Positions 23,233 to 30,700 of a stretch of 44,002 bases of DNA are shown here, one piece after another. The notes beneath the pieces are model-generated. The model did no database searches, had not been told where the DNA came from, and saw only the letters and a list, made by a program, of their open reading frames with translations. The translations under genes and the position numbers were made by a program. The stretch spans positions 1 to 44,002 of the forward strand of contig JAUQPW010000043.1 in assembly GCA_030550175.1 (NCBI GenBank), given 5' to 3'. The first letter of the stretch is position 1. Every line of letters starts with the position of its first letter. The DNA comes from a bacterium. Its GTDB lineage: Bacteria > Moduliflexota > Moduliflexia > Moduliflexales > JAUQPW01.

Positions 23233-23781
23233 CTACATTCCGACCTCGTTGAGAAGCTTGATTCCCTTATAAAGATAGTCCAAGCCTGAAACGACGGTAA
23301 CTGCTAAAGTTATCCAGGCTAATAGGGTAACAAGCTGAGGGATGGGTCGTGCCATATAATTAAAAAGGAGAACGACGGCAATAATAAGAATCTGAAAAAA
23401 GGTGGTACTTTTACCCAGTAAGGAGGGTGCAATAACCAGTTTTTTACCCAGCATAAAAAGGATGGCAATACCCAAAAGTATGATAACGTCTCGACTGATA
23501 ATAACAATGGTAAGCCAGAAGGGGATTTTATTAGGAAAAGAAAGAACCGTTAAGGTAACGAACGAAGTTCCCAGTAGAAGTTTATCGGCAATAGGATCCA
23601 AATAGGCTCCTATTAAAGTTTTTTGCTGGAAAGTACGAGCAATAAACCCATCCAAGGCATCGGTCAGGCCTGCACAGACAAAGACAACTAAGGCTAAACC
23701 CTGATATTGATAAGATAAGGCAATGATAAAGAACGGGATAAGAAGGATACGCAAAATCGTAAGCAGATTCGGTAAATTCAT
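23233..23781 (-). CDS. pgsA: CDP-diacylglycerol--glycerol-3-phosphate 3-phosphatidyltransferase
   Basis: Membrane enzyme that makes phosphatidylglycerol phosphate from CDP-diacylglycerol and glycerol 3-phosphate, the first committed step of phosphatidylglycerol and cardiolipin synthesis. The 182-residue product starts MNLPNLLTILRILLIPFF, typical of PgsA. It carries the CDP-alcohol phosphatidyltransferase signature D-G-x2-A-R-x8-G-x3-D-x3-D as DGFIAR ... GAYLDPIAD, with all catalytic aspartates present. Several membrane helices follow. Its length is normal. It lies 27 bases after the dksA-like gene on the same strand, so the two are probably co-transcribed. Confidence 0.95.
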   Translation of the reverse strand: MNLPNLLTILRILLIPFFIIALSYQYQGLALVVFVCAGLTDALDGFIARTFQQKTLIGAYLDPIADKLLLGTSFVTLTVLSFPNKIPFWLTIVIISRDVIILLGIAILFMLGKKLVIAPSLLGKSTTFFQILIIAVVLLFNYMARPIPQLVTLLAWITLAVTVVSGLDYLYKGIKLLNEVGM

Positions 23782-23808
23782 TCAGTAGGATCCTGGAAAA
23801 ATCGGAAA

Positions 23809-24168
23809 TTATTCCCTTTCTTGCCTTTCTTGTTTAGTTTTACAAGAAATACATAAGGTCGTAACCGGTCTCGCTTTGAGCCTTTCCTCGCCGATTTGTT
23901 TCCCACAATTCTCACAAATTCCGAAGGTTCCATTTTCAATACGTTCCAGGGTCTGGTCAATTTTTCTTATAAGCTTCCGTTCCCGCTCTCTCAACCTCAA
24001 TAAGAATAATCTATCAGACTCCAGGGAGGCAATATCTGCATAATCGGGTATGTTACTGTTTTCAAGGAGAACCCCTTCACTGAGAGTTTTACTGGCCTCC
24101 TGTAAAAGATTTGCCCGTTCTTTAAGAAGCTGTTCTCTAAAGTACTCTAATTTATCCTTATCTAACAC
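23809..24168 (-). CDS. DksA/TraR family zinc-finger protein
   Basis: A 119-residue protein of the DksA/TraR group, which bind RNA polymerase through the secondary channel and alter promoter response, often with ppGpp. A coiled-coil N-terminal part (LEYFREQLLKERANLLQEA ... DRLFLLRLRERERKLIRKI) is followed by a C4 zinc finger: CENCGKQIGEERLKARPVTTLCISCK. The GTG start at 24168 is chosen because AGGAAGG lies eight bases upstream; the six codons from ATG 24186 overlap that ribosome-binding site. A good promoter candidate lies at 24272-24300. Whether it acts as DksA proper or as one of the shorter paralogues is unclear, since the acidic tip residues cannot be judged without alignment. Confidence 0.9.
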   Translation of the reverse strand: MLDKDKLEYFREQLLKERANLLQEASKTLSEGVLLENSNIPDYADIASLESDRLFLLRLRERERKLIRKIDQTLERIENGTFGICENCGKQIGEERLKARPVTTLCISCKTKQERQERE

Positions 24169-24271
24169 GACCCACCTTCCTCCCATCTTGAATCTTTAGA
24201 AAATCCCATTTGCTTTAAAAGATCTCTGTTAAGGACCTTATTAGTAAGTTATTAATAATTAAGATATACTC

Positions 24272-24300
24272 ATCATAAAGTGGGCTTAAAGGGAAGTCAA
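24272..24300 (-). promoter_or_regulatory. sigma-70-type promoter for the dksA-like gene
   Basis: On the minus strand: TTGACT (24300-24295), a 17-base spacer, TATGAT (24277-24272). Both boxes match the consensus at five of six positions. It lies about 100 bases before the GTG start. Confidence 0.65.
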
Positions 24301-24488
24301 GAGAAAAACTGAACCCAACATTTTTTCCCCCTCTCTTCTTCGAACCGGGGTTAAGTTTTTAGCCGGTTTAAATTTAAGGTATACCTTTGCCTGGCCACTG
24401 CTTTATTTATTTAGGAAGTTATTAGTTACCCAAGCTCCAGAAAATGCAAAAGTTATTTCCTTTCTCTTCTGAAAAAGGAAAAAGCTCC

Positions 24489-24517
24489 TTGAAATCGAAA
24501 ATATTGGGTTCTATTAT
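24489..24517 (+). promoter_or_regulatory. sigma-70-type promoter candidate for glnD
   Basis: TTGAAA (24489-24494), a 17-base spacer, and TATTAT (24512-24517). It would give a leader of about 225 bases before the ATG at 24751. Pattern match only; the region is AT-rich, which raises the chance of accidental hits. Confidence 0.5.
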
Positions 24518-24750
24518 AAAAAGAATTAAGAAAATTTAAAAGAAATTGTTTTTTAGTCAAATTTATATTAATCTTTAATAGTATTTATGTCGGCGGCTGT
24601 TGGTTCTATCGACAGGTGTTGAGTTATAAAAAACTTTAAAAATAGCCCGTGAACCGTTGTTTGTGATGGAAAGCTTTCATTTCTTTTTTAAGATATTTGT
24701 TTTCACCCTTACAGGCCAGGAGCAACGGACGGCGGATAAATCATAATTTT

Positions 24751-27468
24751 ATGGTATCGGATCTCAAAACCCAACTCACACAGCGGCTAAATCAGGCGGA
24801 GGAGGCCTGGCTTCAAACCAATTCCCAGACCCAGGAGCTGGAACGGGATGTTCAGTTACGGCAAATCGATTTTGAAGTGTATAAATCCTTTATCAGGGAG
24901 TATAAGGATAAAATCCGACAGGATCATGAAAGAGGCGTCAGGGGGGAATGGGTCGTTCGAGAATATACGGGTTTACTGGATGCGGTTTTGATCAACCTGT
25001 TTAATCGGGCCGTGAAAGAATATCAACGGAAGATGACCCGACTGGGTTCTGAGTGTACTTTGATTGCACTGGGGGGATATGGGCGGCGGGAGTTAAATCC
25101 GTATTCGGATATTGATATCATGTTTTTGTATCCTTATACCATGACCCCTTTTGTGGAGACGATCACCGAGCGGATTCTGTATATGCTCTGGGATTTGGGA
25201 TTTCAAATTGGAAACAGTTGTCGATCCATCGATCAGGTGATCAAGCTTATGCCCACCGATCATACGATTATAACGGCTATTCTTGATTCTCGTTATCTGG
25301 CTGGAACTCGGGAACTCTATGACGAATACTATCGAAAGGCCATGAACCTGATCGGAACCTCCCTTTTGGATACCTATCTTAAAAACAGGCTTCTGGATCG
25401 AGAAGCCCGATTAAAGAAATATGAAGATTCTCGATGTATTTTGGAACCCAATGTTAAAGAGGGTCCAGGAGGTTTAAGAGATATCCATGAGATACGGTGG
25501 GTTTCCCAGGCTAAATTTGGGACTTCGGATCTGGATTATCTCGTCGGGGAACGATATCTGTTGGAGGAAGATCGTCACGAGATTGTAAATGCCCTGGAAT
25601 TTTACTGGAAAATACGAAATCATCTCCATTTCCTAGCCGGTAGAAAAGCCGATGTGCTATACGTGGACGTACAGACCGAAGTGGCCCGTTTTCTAGGGTA
25701 CAAAGATACTTCTTCTTCTCTGGCCGTTGAGGAGTTTATGGAGCAATATCATTGTCAATCTCGAAAGATTGCAGACATTACCTCTATCTTTATGCGTAAA
25801 GCCTGTAAAAATAAATCCAGGGCCCGGCGATTGATCGCTAAACTGAGAACAAGAAGCCTCAACAACGGTTTTGCAGTTTACGATGGTACAATTTTTCCGG
25901 ATAAAGGAAACAAAAACATTTTTGAAGAAAACCCGGAGAAATTGATGGAGGTATTTGTTATTGCTCAAAAAGTTGGTGCCATTCCCAGCGATCACACCCT
26001 CCGCCTCATAAGGTCTAACTTACATTTGGTTGATGACGCTTTTCGTGCTTCAAAGCGGGTTAATCAGCTCTTCTTATCCCTCTTCGAATCCGGTAGGGAT
26101 CTGTATAGAATTCTTCGGGCTATGCAAAGCTCGGGATTTCTGGAGAAGTTCATCCCGGAATTTAAAAATATTACCTGTCGGGTTCAATTTGACCTCTACC
26201 ATCATTATACCGTCGATGAACATACGTTGATCGCCCTACGGAATCTGGAAGAACTCACCGAATCCGAAGACCCCCAATTGAAACCCCTGGTCGAGATCTT
26301 CACCCAGATAAAGAAACCGGCTAACCTGAGATTGGGAGTCTTATTTCACGATATCGGTAAGCATATCAAAGAGAATCATTCCCAGGTCGGGGCCCAGATT
26401 GCCAGAAATGTCTTAACCCGGCTCGGAGCCAGGGAAGAGGATATAAAGACCGTTGAGTTTCTGGTTCTCAAACATCTAAGCATGTCCAAGCTGGCCACCC
26501 GGCGAGATATTTACGATGAGGAAGTTATTACGCGATTTGCCCAGGAGTTGGGTTCTGCGGATAATCTCCGCATGTTATATCTACTGACCTATGCCGACAT
26601 ACGGGCCGTAGGACCGAATATTTGGAATAGCTGGAATTCGACTTTACTCCAGGAGCTTTACAATCTAACCCGACAAAAGTTTGAAGAAGATCTAACAGAA
26701 GTCCAAAAGCCCAGTATCCTGGATTCGCTTCGAGAACAACTCCGCGGTCAGTACGATGAAGCCAAGCTTCAATATCACCTGGATACCATGCCCTCTAGTT
26801 ATTTTTATAGAACCCCTGTCGAGATTATCCTAGAGCATCTTCGGTTGATCAATGAACGAGGAGAAAAAATTTTCAAAACCTGGTACGCACAAGATCCAAA
26901 AACCGGGTATCTGACCCTGACCGTCTGTACCACCGACCGACCCGGCCTTTTCGCCGATATTACAGGTTGTCTGGCGGCAAACGGGATTAACATTCTCAAA
27001 GCAGAAATTTATACCCGAAAGGACGGCGTTGCCCTGGATACCCTGTGGATCTCCGATTTCTATCCCGATGAACCTCCCAGCCCCGGTAAATTGAGACGAT
27101 TTGAAGAGGATTTAACTTCCGTGCTCACCGGTGCGCGCCTTACAGAAACCCTCTTTAAAGCAGGGTCCCTGCCCCATCCCAGTAAAAGGCCTCAGGCGCT
27201 TCAAATTCCTACCGAAATTCGGTTCGATAATAAAGCTTCCAGTACCCATACCATTCTAGAAGTCATTACCGAAGATCGGTTGGGTGTTCTCTACACCATC
27301 GCTCGAACCTTAACCGGTCTGGGTTTGGATATTTACCTGGCTAAAATCAACACGGAGGCCAACAAGGTTATCGACGTGTTCTATGTTACGGATATAAAAG
27401 GACAGAAAATTACAGATAACGTTTATCTCTACGAAATTCGGACTCAACTGGAAAAAAACCTTACTTAG
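24751..27468 (+). CDS. glnD: [protein-PII] uridylyltransferase / uridylyl-removing enzyme
   Basis: Bifunctional nitrogen sensor that uridylylates PII when glutamine is low and removes UMP when it is high. Domains appear in the canonical order. The nucleotidyltransferase has GGYGRRELNPYSDIDIMFLYP (about residues 106-126) with its metal-binding aspartates. The HD hydrolase has HHYTVDEHTLIAL (about 483) and LFHDIGKH (about 531). ACT domain 1 begins near CTTDRPGLFADITG (about 725) and ACT domain 2 near ITEDRLGVLYTIARTL (about 835). Length (905 residues) is normal. I chose ATG 24751; the frame is open to a TTG at 24697, but neither has a strong ribosome-binding site. No PII gene or glutamine synthetase is in the window. 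Confidence 0.95.
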   Translation: MVSDLKTQLTQRLNQAEEAWLQTNSQTQELERDVQLRQIDFEVYKSFIREYKDKIRQDHERGVRGEWVVREYTGLLDAVLINLFNRAVKEYQRKMTRLGSECTLIALGGYGRRELNPYSDIDIMFLYPYTMTPFVETITERILYMLWDLGFQIGNSCRSIDQVIKLMPTDHTIITAILDSRYLAGTRELYDEYYRKAMNLIGTSLLDTYLKNRLLDREARLKKYEDSRCILEPNVKEGPGGLRDIHEIRWVSQAKFGTSDLDYLVGERYLLEEDRHEIVNALEFYWKIRNHLHFLAGRKADVLYVDVQTEVARFLGYKDTSSSLAVEEFMEQYHCQSRKIADITSIFMRKACKNKSRARRLIAKLRTRSLNNGFAVYDGTIFPDKGNKNIFEENPEKLMEVFVIAQKVGAIPSDHTLRLIRSNLHLVDDAFRASKRVNQLFLSLFESGRDLYRILRAMQSSGFLEKFIPEFKNITCRVQFDLYHHYTVDEHTLIALRNLEELTESEDPQLKPLVEIFTQIKKPANLRLGVLFHDIGKHIKENHSQVGAQIARNVLTRLGAREEDIKTVEFLVLKHLSMSKLATRRDIYDEEVITRFAQELGSADNLRMLYLLTYADIRAVGPNIWNSWNSTLLQELYNLTRQKFEEDLTEVQKPSILDSLREQLRGQYDEAKLQYHLDTMPSSYFYRTPVEIILEHLRLINERGEKIFKTWYAQDPKTGYLTLTVCTTDRPGLFADITGCLAANGINILKAEIYTRKDGVALDTLWISDFYPDEPPSPGKLRRFEEDLTSVLTGARLTETLFKAGSLPHPSKRPQALQIPTEIRFDNKASSTHTILEVITEDRLGVLYTIARTLTGLGLDIYLAKINTEANKVIDVFYVTDIKGQKITDNVYLYEIRTQLEKNLT

Positions 27469-27471
27469 ACA

Positions 27472-27535
27472 TCAGGAACCAGAGATCAGAACTAAGAGTT
27501 AAAGCGGTCTCCGACCTTTGATCTCTGATTCCTGA
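27472..27535. repeat. inverted repeat between glnD and the next gene
   Basis: TCAGGAACCAGAGATCAGA (27472-27490) pairs with 27517-27535 at 17 of 19 positions. It fills most of the 72-bp gap. It could be a terminator-like stem without a T-run, or a dispersed repeat. The gap between pilT and pilC (about 42363-42432) also contains short inverted TTCTAAG-type text. Confidence 0.65.
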
Positions 27536-27540
27536 AACCC

Positions 27541-28047
27541 ATGCAATTCATTTTTGTCCTTCTGGCTATCCTGAACTTCCTTGCTTTTAGTATCACGGTT
27601 ATTCTCGGATTTGTTGCAATGAAATCCCTCTGGCTTTTTCAATATCACATCGGAGCCGGATTGCTCACGGCTCTCTTCGCCTGTGTTGTCCACTCCATTG
27701 TCTTTACCCACTTCATCGGTTCTGGTTTAAGCGTTAAAGAAGCCGTTCTCGCCAACAACTTAGGCTTCGATTATATTCAGAAGACCCGCCTGTTCAAAGC
27801 CAGAGTTTTTCCTTTCGTACTCCTTTCCACTCTTCTTACCATCGCCGTTGTCGCCATGGGTTCGGCAGCCCATACCCTCCTTATCCCCGGTTGGATCCAT
27901 GGATTTTTCGCGATTCTGGCCGTTATTCTCAATATCCGGGCGTTTTTTCTTGAATACCGTTATGTAGGAGAAAATTCAAGATTGCTGGAAAGCCTAAATC
28001 GTGCGTTGACAGAGTCTAGAATATCGGATATTTCATCTGAAACCTGA
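27541..28047 (+). CDS. small four-helix membrane protein of unknown function
   Basis: A 168-residue protein with about four membrane helices: FVLLAILNFLAFSITVILGFV, GAGLLTALFACVVHSIVFTHFI, FPFVLLSTLLTIAVVAMGSAAHTLL and IHGFFAILAVILNIRAFFLEY. Histidines in or near helices 2 and 3 (VVHSIVFTHFIG and SAAHTLL) and the loop GLSVKEAVLANNLGFDY are notable; paired His in such helices can bind haem, but this is speculation. The ending is a short charged tail. I do not recognise the family. It starts with ATG directly after an inverted repeat and has no strong ribosome-binding site. Confidence 0.75.
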   Translation: MQFIFVLLAILNFLAFSITVILGFVAMKSLWLFQYHIGAGLLTALFACVVHSIVFTHFIGSGLSVKEAVLANNLGFDYIQKTRLFKARVFPFVLLSTLLTIAVVAMGSAAHTLLIPGWIHGFFAILAVILNIRAFFLEYRYVGENSRLLESLNRALTESRISDISSET

Positions 28048-28060
28048 ACCTGTTACTTTG

Positions 28061-28236
28061 CCCTCACCCCGGTCCCTCTCCCGAAGCTTCGGAAAGGGTG
28101 GAGCTTTCAAGGGTAGTTTTTTCTAACCTGACCCCTTCCCCCTGCATGCGGGGGGATCGAGGGGGGCGGGAAGGAAGAACCCGGAGGTAGCTTGGGTTCC
28201 AACTCTTTCCTATGAGGGAAAGGGAATTGGAGGGGC
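28061..28236. repeat. cluster of three palindromic repeats in the backbone
   Basis: Copies of the families found in the restriction island occur here between ordinary genes. CCCTCACCCC with a CCCTCTCCC-GAAGCTTC hairpin lies at 28061-28101. A family P palindrome is at 28138-28155 (core CCCCCTGCATGCGGGGGG, arms extending to about 28131-28170). A CTTTCC/GGGAAAG hairpin lies near 28206-28225. This shows the repeats are genome-wide and not specific to the island. Confidence 0.8.
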
Positions 28237-28317
28237 CAGGTCAAAAAACTCCCCCAGAAAGGGGTGTAAGGGTAAAGACAAAGAGTTACATAGCCTTAAC
28301 TTTAGCAAGGTAGCCCT

Positions 28318-28974
28318 ATGATTCGTTGTGTTCTTTTTGATCTGGATGGAACTTTAATCGATACCTGGCGACTATACCTTACTGCGTATCGACACACCCT
28401 GGCATCCTACCTGGGTTACCTGCCATCGGAGCAGGATATTATAGCTTTAAAACCCGGTTCGGAGCGTGATGTATTACAAAAAGTGGTTGGAGAAGAACAT
28501 ATCCAGGCGTATTCAGAAAAGTTTCTGGTTCATTGTGGATCCTTCCATGATACTCTGTTTGAAGGTCCTTATCCGGGTATCCTGGATATGCTGAAGAACC
28601 TGCGGGGGCAAAGGTATCTTCTGGGAATCGTGACAGGGAAAAGTCGAGGAGCCTGGACCATTACCTCTTCCAAGTCCAACTTAGGTTCTTTCGAGGTAGT
28701 GGTAACAGATGATGAAGTGAAGAATCCCAAACCCAGTCCAGAAGGCACCCTGTTAGCTCTCTCCACATTGGGCCTTTCACCTTCCCAGGCTCTCTATATT
28801 GGAGACTCACTGGCCGATCTGGAAGCAGCACAGGCTGCAAAGGTGCTCTTTGGAGCTGCCGTATGGCCGAAAGGGAGGAACGAACGGGAGAAGTTTATTA
28901 CCACTGTTAAACAACGAGGAGCCTGGGCCTGTTTTCCTAACCCCGTCAGCCTAGTAGAGAGTTTACGGGGTTGA
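28318..28974 (+). CDS. HAD-superfamily phosphatase, phosphoglycolate phosphatase/PpaX-like
   Basis: A 218-residue hydrolase of the haloacid dehalogenase superfamily. Motif I is FDLDGTLIDTW with the nucleophile and acid aspartates. Motif II is VTGKS, motif III is KPSPEGT with its Lys, and motif IV is YIGDSLADLEAA. A helical cap domain lies between motifs I and II, as in Gph and PpaX. The likely substrate is phosphoglycolate or another small phosphate ester, but substrate in this family cannot be told from motifs. It begins just after the repeat cluster at 28.1-28.2 kb. Confidence 0.88.
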   Translation: MIRCVLFDLDGTLIDTWRLYLTAYRHTLASYLGYLPSEQDIIALKPGSERDVLQKVVGEEHIQAYSEKFLVHCGSFHDTLFEGPYPGILDMLKNLRGQRYLLGIVTGKSRGAWTITSSKSNLGSFEVVVTDDEVKNPKPSPEGTLLALSTLGLSPSQALYIGDSLADLEAAQAAKVLFGAAVWPKGRNEREKFITTVKQRGAWACFPNPVSLVESLRG

Positions 28975-29084
28975 AGAAATCTCCCTAACCCTATCAAGGA
29001 GTGTTAGAGATGAATCTGGGGTTTACTTCAAGAAATTACTCCGCTTCTGTCAGCACCTGCAACAACGGTTAGGAGGATAAAGGA

Positions 29085-29681
29085 TCAGGATGATCCCTGT
29101 TTGAGAAGATTCTCAAAGTAAGTAACAACTTCACGGGCTGCCCAGTTTTGAGGTCCTATAACCTTTAGTACGAGGATTCCATTTTTATCTACAATGAAAC
29201 TCTCGGGAACTCCGGTAGTTGCATAAAGCTTTTTGATTTTTCCGGTCGGATCCAATAAAACCGGGAAGGTCAATTGATGCTTTTTCATGAAGGGAACCAC
29301 AACCTGCTCTCCCAACGCATCGATACTCACTGAGAGGATTTCGAAATCTCTTCCTTTGAACCGGTCGTAAAGCTGCTGCATGGAAGCCATTTCATCGACA
29401 CAGGTCGGACACCAGGTTGCCCAGATATTAACAAAAACCACTTTGCCTTTGAAGTCACTCAAGCTCACCGACCGGCCTTCCAGGTCAGGAAAGGTAAAGT
29501 TCAGAGCCGGAGATCCTTCCCGCAGAGGTTCCAGTTTTTGCAGGGGCTGGCTTGTACCGGTTTTTTGGAAAAAAGTCACCATGAAAATCCCCAGGACTAA
29601 AAGAATGGGGCTGATGATAAGAAGGGTGATCAGTTTTTTCTCTTTACCCTCAAGGGTTATCATACCCGTTCTCGATCTCAT
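29085..29681 (-). CDS. membrane-anchored TlpA/ResA-like thioredoxin (second copy)
   Basis: A 198-residue thiol-disulphide oxidoreductase facing the periplasm. An N-terminal anchor (LITLLIISPILLVLGIFMVTFF) precedes LNFTFPDLEGRSVSLSDFKGKVVFVNIWATWCPTCVDEM, with redox pair CPTC, and FPVLLDPTGKIKKLYATTGVPESFIVD with the cis-Pro. The CPTC motif differs from CGPC of the copy at 17723-18415, so the two may have different redox potentials or partners. An alternative ATG at 29663 removes six residues. It lies 20 bases after the DUF4124 gene on the same strand, so they probably form an operon. Confidence 0.9.
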   Translation of the reverse strand: MRSRTGMITLEGKEKKLITLLIISPILLVLGIFMVTFFQKTGTSQPLQKLEPLREGSPALNFTFPDLEGRSVSLSDFKGKVVFVNIWATWCPTCVDEMASMQQLYDRFKGRDFEILSVSIDALGEQVVVPFMKKHQLTFPVLLDPTGKIKKLYATTGVPESFIVDKNGILVLKVIGPQNWAAREVVTYFENLLKQGSS

Positions 29682-29701
29682 AGCTTAATTCCGAAGAAAA
29701 G

Positions 29702-30595
29702 TTAACGGTTTCTCCGATAAACATCCGGGCCTCCCTTTGCTTTTCCTTCCTGAATAGGAGTTGCAGGACTCTGCGGCATAACCCGGGGATTAAAGCGAAC
29801 AGGTGGGTCGAAACGAAAAGGTGATTTAGGTGGTATTCCACAGCGATGACAAATAAATACTTTTTTGTTATAGATAACCGTACCCGGATATACATAGGAA
29901 TAAGGAACATAAACGGGGAATGGATAAGGAGCAAACCCATACATCATAGACCCATATCCCCCCGGGGTACCGTAATAAGGTGTCGGACTGGAAGGTGCGG
30001 ATGAATAAGGTGCGCCGGTTATAGGGGCTTCTTGTCTGGGTGTGTATACGTTCTGGGAAGTTGCAGGGGATTCCGTTCCGGGTTTTGTAACATAAACCGT
30101 TGAAAGGGTTCTCTGGATATTTTCCGTGTCAACCCATCGGATTTCTACCCCATTAATAGATTGATAAGGATCTTCCAGATAGGTTTTAAAAGTCCCGGAT
30201 TTTCCCACATCCAGGACCGAAGGGTCTGGAGTGACCCAGGTCATATTAAAAAGCTTATTAGAAAGATCATAACCTACCACCTGAAGTCTTAGATCCACCA
30301 ATTGGGACGAAGTATTATTTTGCACTTCCCCTACCACCGTAACTCGCCCATCACTCCAATAAGCTTGAGCACTCAGGACCAGCAAGCTTGAAGAAGATAC
30401 GGCACCTGAAGGTTCCGATACGTCTACTTCTTCAAGGGAAAACACCCCATCCTTTTCGTGGGCCTGGTCAGGAAACTTATTGGCAAAATGCACAACCCCG
30501 TTGCGGTCATACCACTTGTATACCCTGGCAGAAACCGGATTGTTTACCCATAAAAGGATTAGAAAACTAACTGCAAGGCCTGCCAAGACTTTCAT
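29702..30595 (-). CDS. exported DUF4124 protein with an FxLYD-like domain
   Basis: A 297-residue exported protein. A signal peptide (LAGLAVSFLILLWVNNPVSA) is followed by a DUF4124 domain, RVYKWYDRNGVVHFANKFPD. Next comes a beta-sandwich like FxLYD, with VTVVGEVQNNTSSQLVDLRLQVVGYDLSNKL. The rest is Pro/Tyr/Gly-rich (PSSPTPYYGTPGGYGSMMYGFAPYPF) and ends with a short segment containing CHRCG. A strong ribosome-binding site, AAAGGGAGGG, precedes the ATG. Function is unknown. It is the first gene of a pair with the TlpA thioredoxin. Confidence 0.8.
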   Translation of the reverse strand: MKVLAGLAVSFLILLWVNNPVSARVYKWYDRNGVVHFANKFPDQAHEKDGVFSLEEVDVSEPSGAVSSSSLLVLSAQAYWSDGRVTVVGEVQNNTSSQLVDLRLQVVGYDLSNKLFNMTWVTPDPSVLDVGKSGTFKTYLEDPYQSINGVEIRWVDTENIQRTLSTVYVTKPGTESPATSQNVYTPRQEAPITGAPYSSAPSSPTPYYGTPGGYGSMMYGFAPYPFPVYVPYSYVYPGTVIYNKKVFICHRCGIPPKSPFRFDPPVRFNPRVMPQSPATPIQEGKAKGGPDVYRRNR

Positions 30596-30700
30596 AGATT
30601 TCCCTCCCTTTAACTAAAAACTTAAAGGATTTGCTTTTAGTGTAGCGCGCTCTGGAGACAAAAAGCAAGTATTTTTTTAGTAATTATTAGGAGTCCAATT

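Larger units (their letters stand above)
24169..24750. other. AT-rich divergent intergenic region between dksA-like gene and glnD
   Basis: Nearly 580 bases with strong AT bias and no supported gene. It holds two sigma-70-type promoter candidates pointing outward (listed separately). The leader before glnD is long, over 200 bases, and contains a GAAAGCTTTC palindrome at 24669-24678. No riboswitch structure was recognised. Confidence 0.7.
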
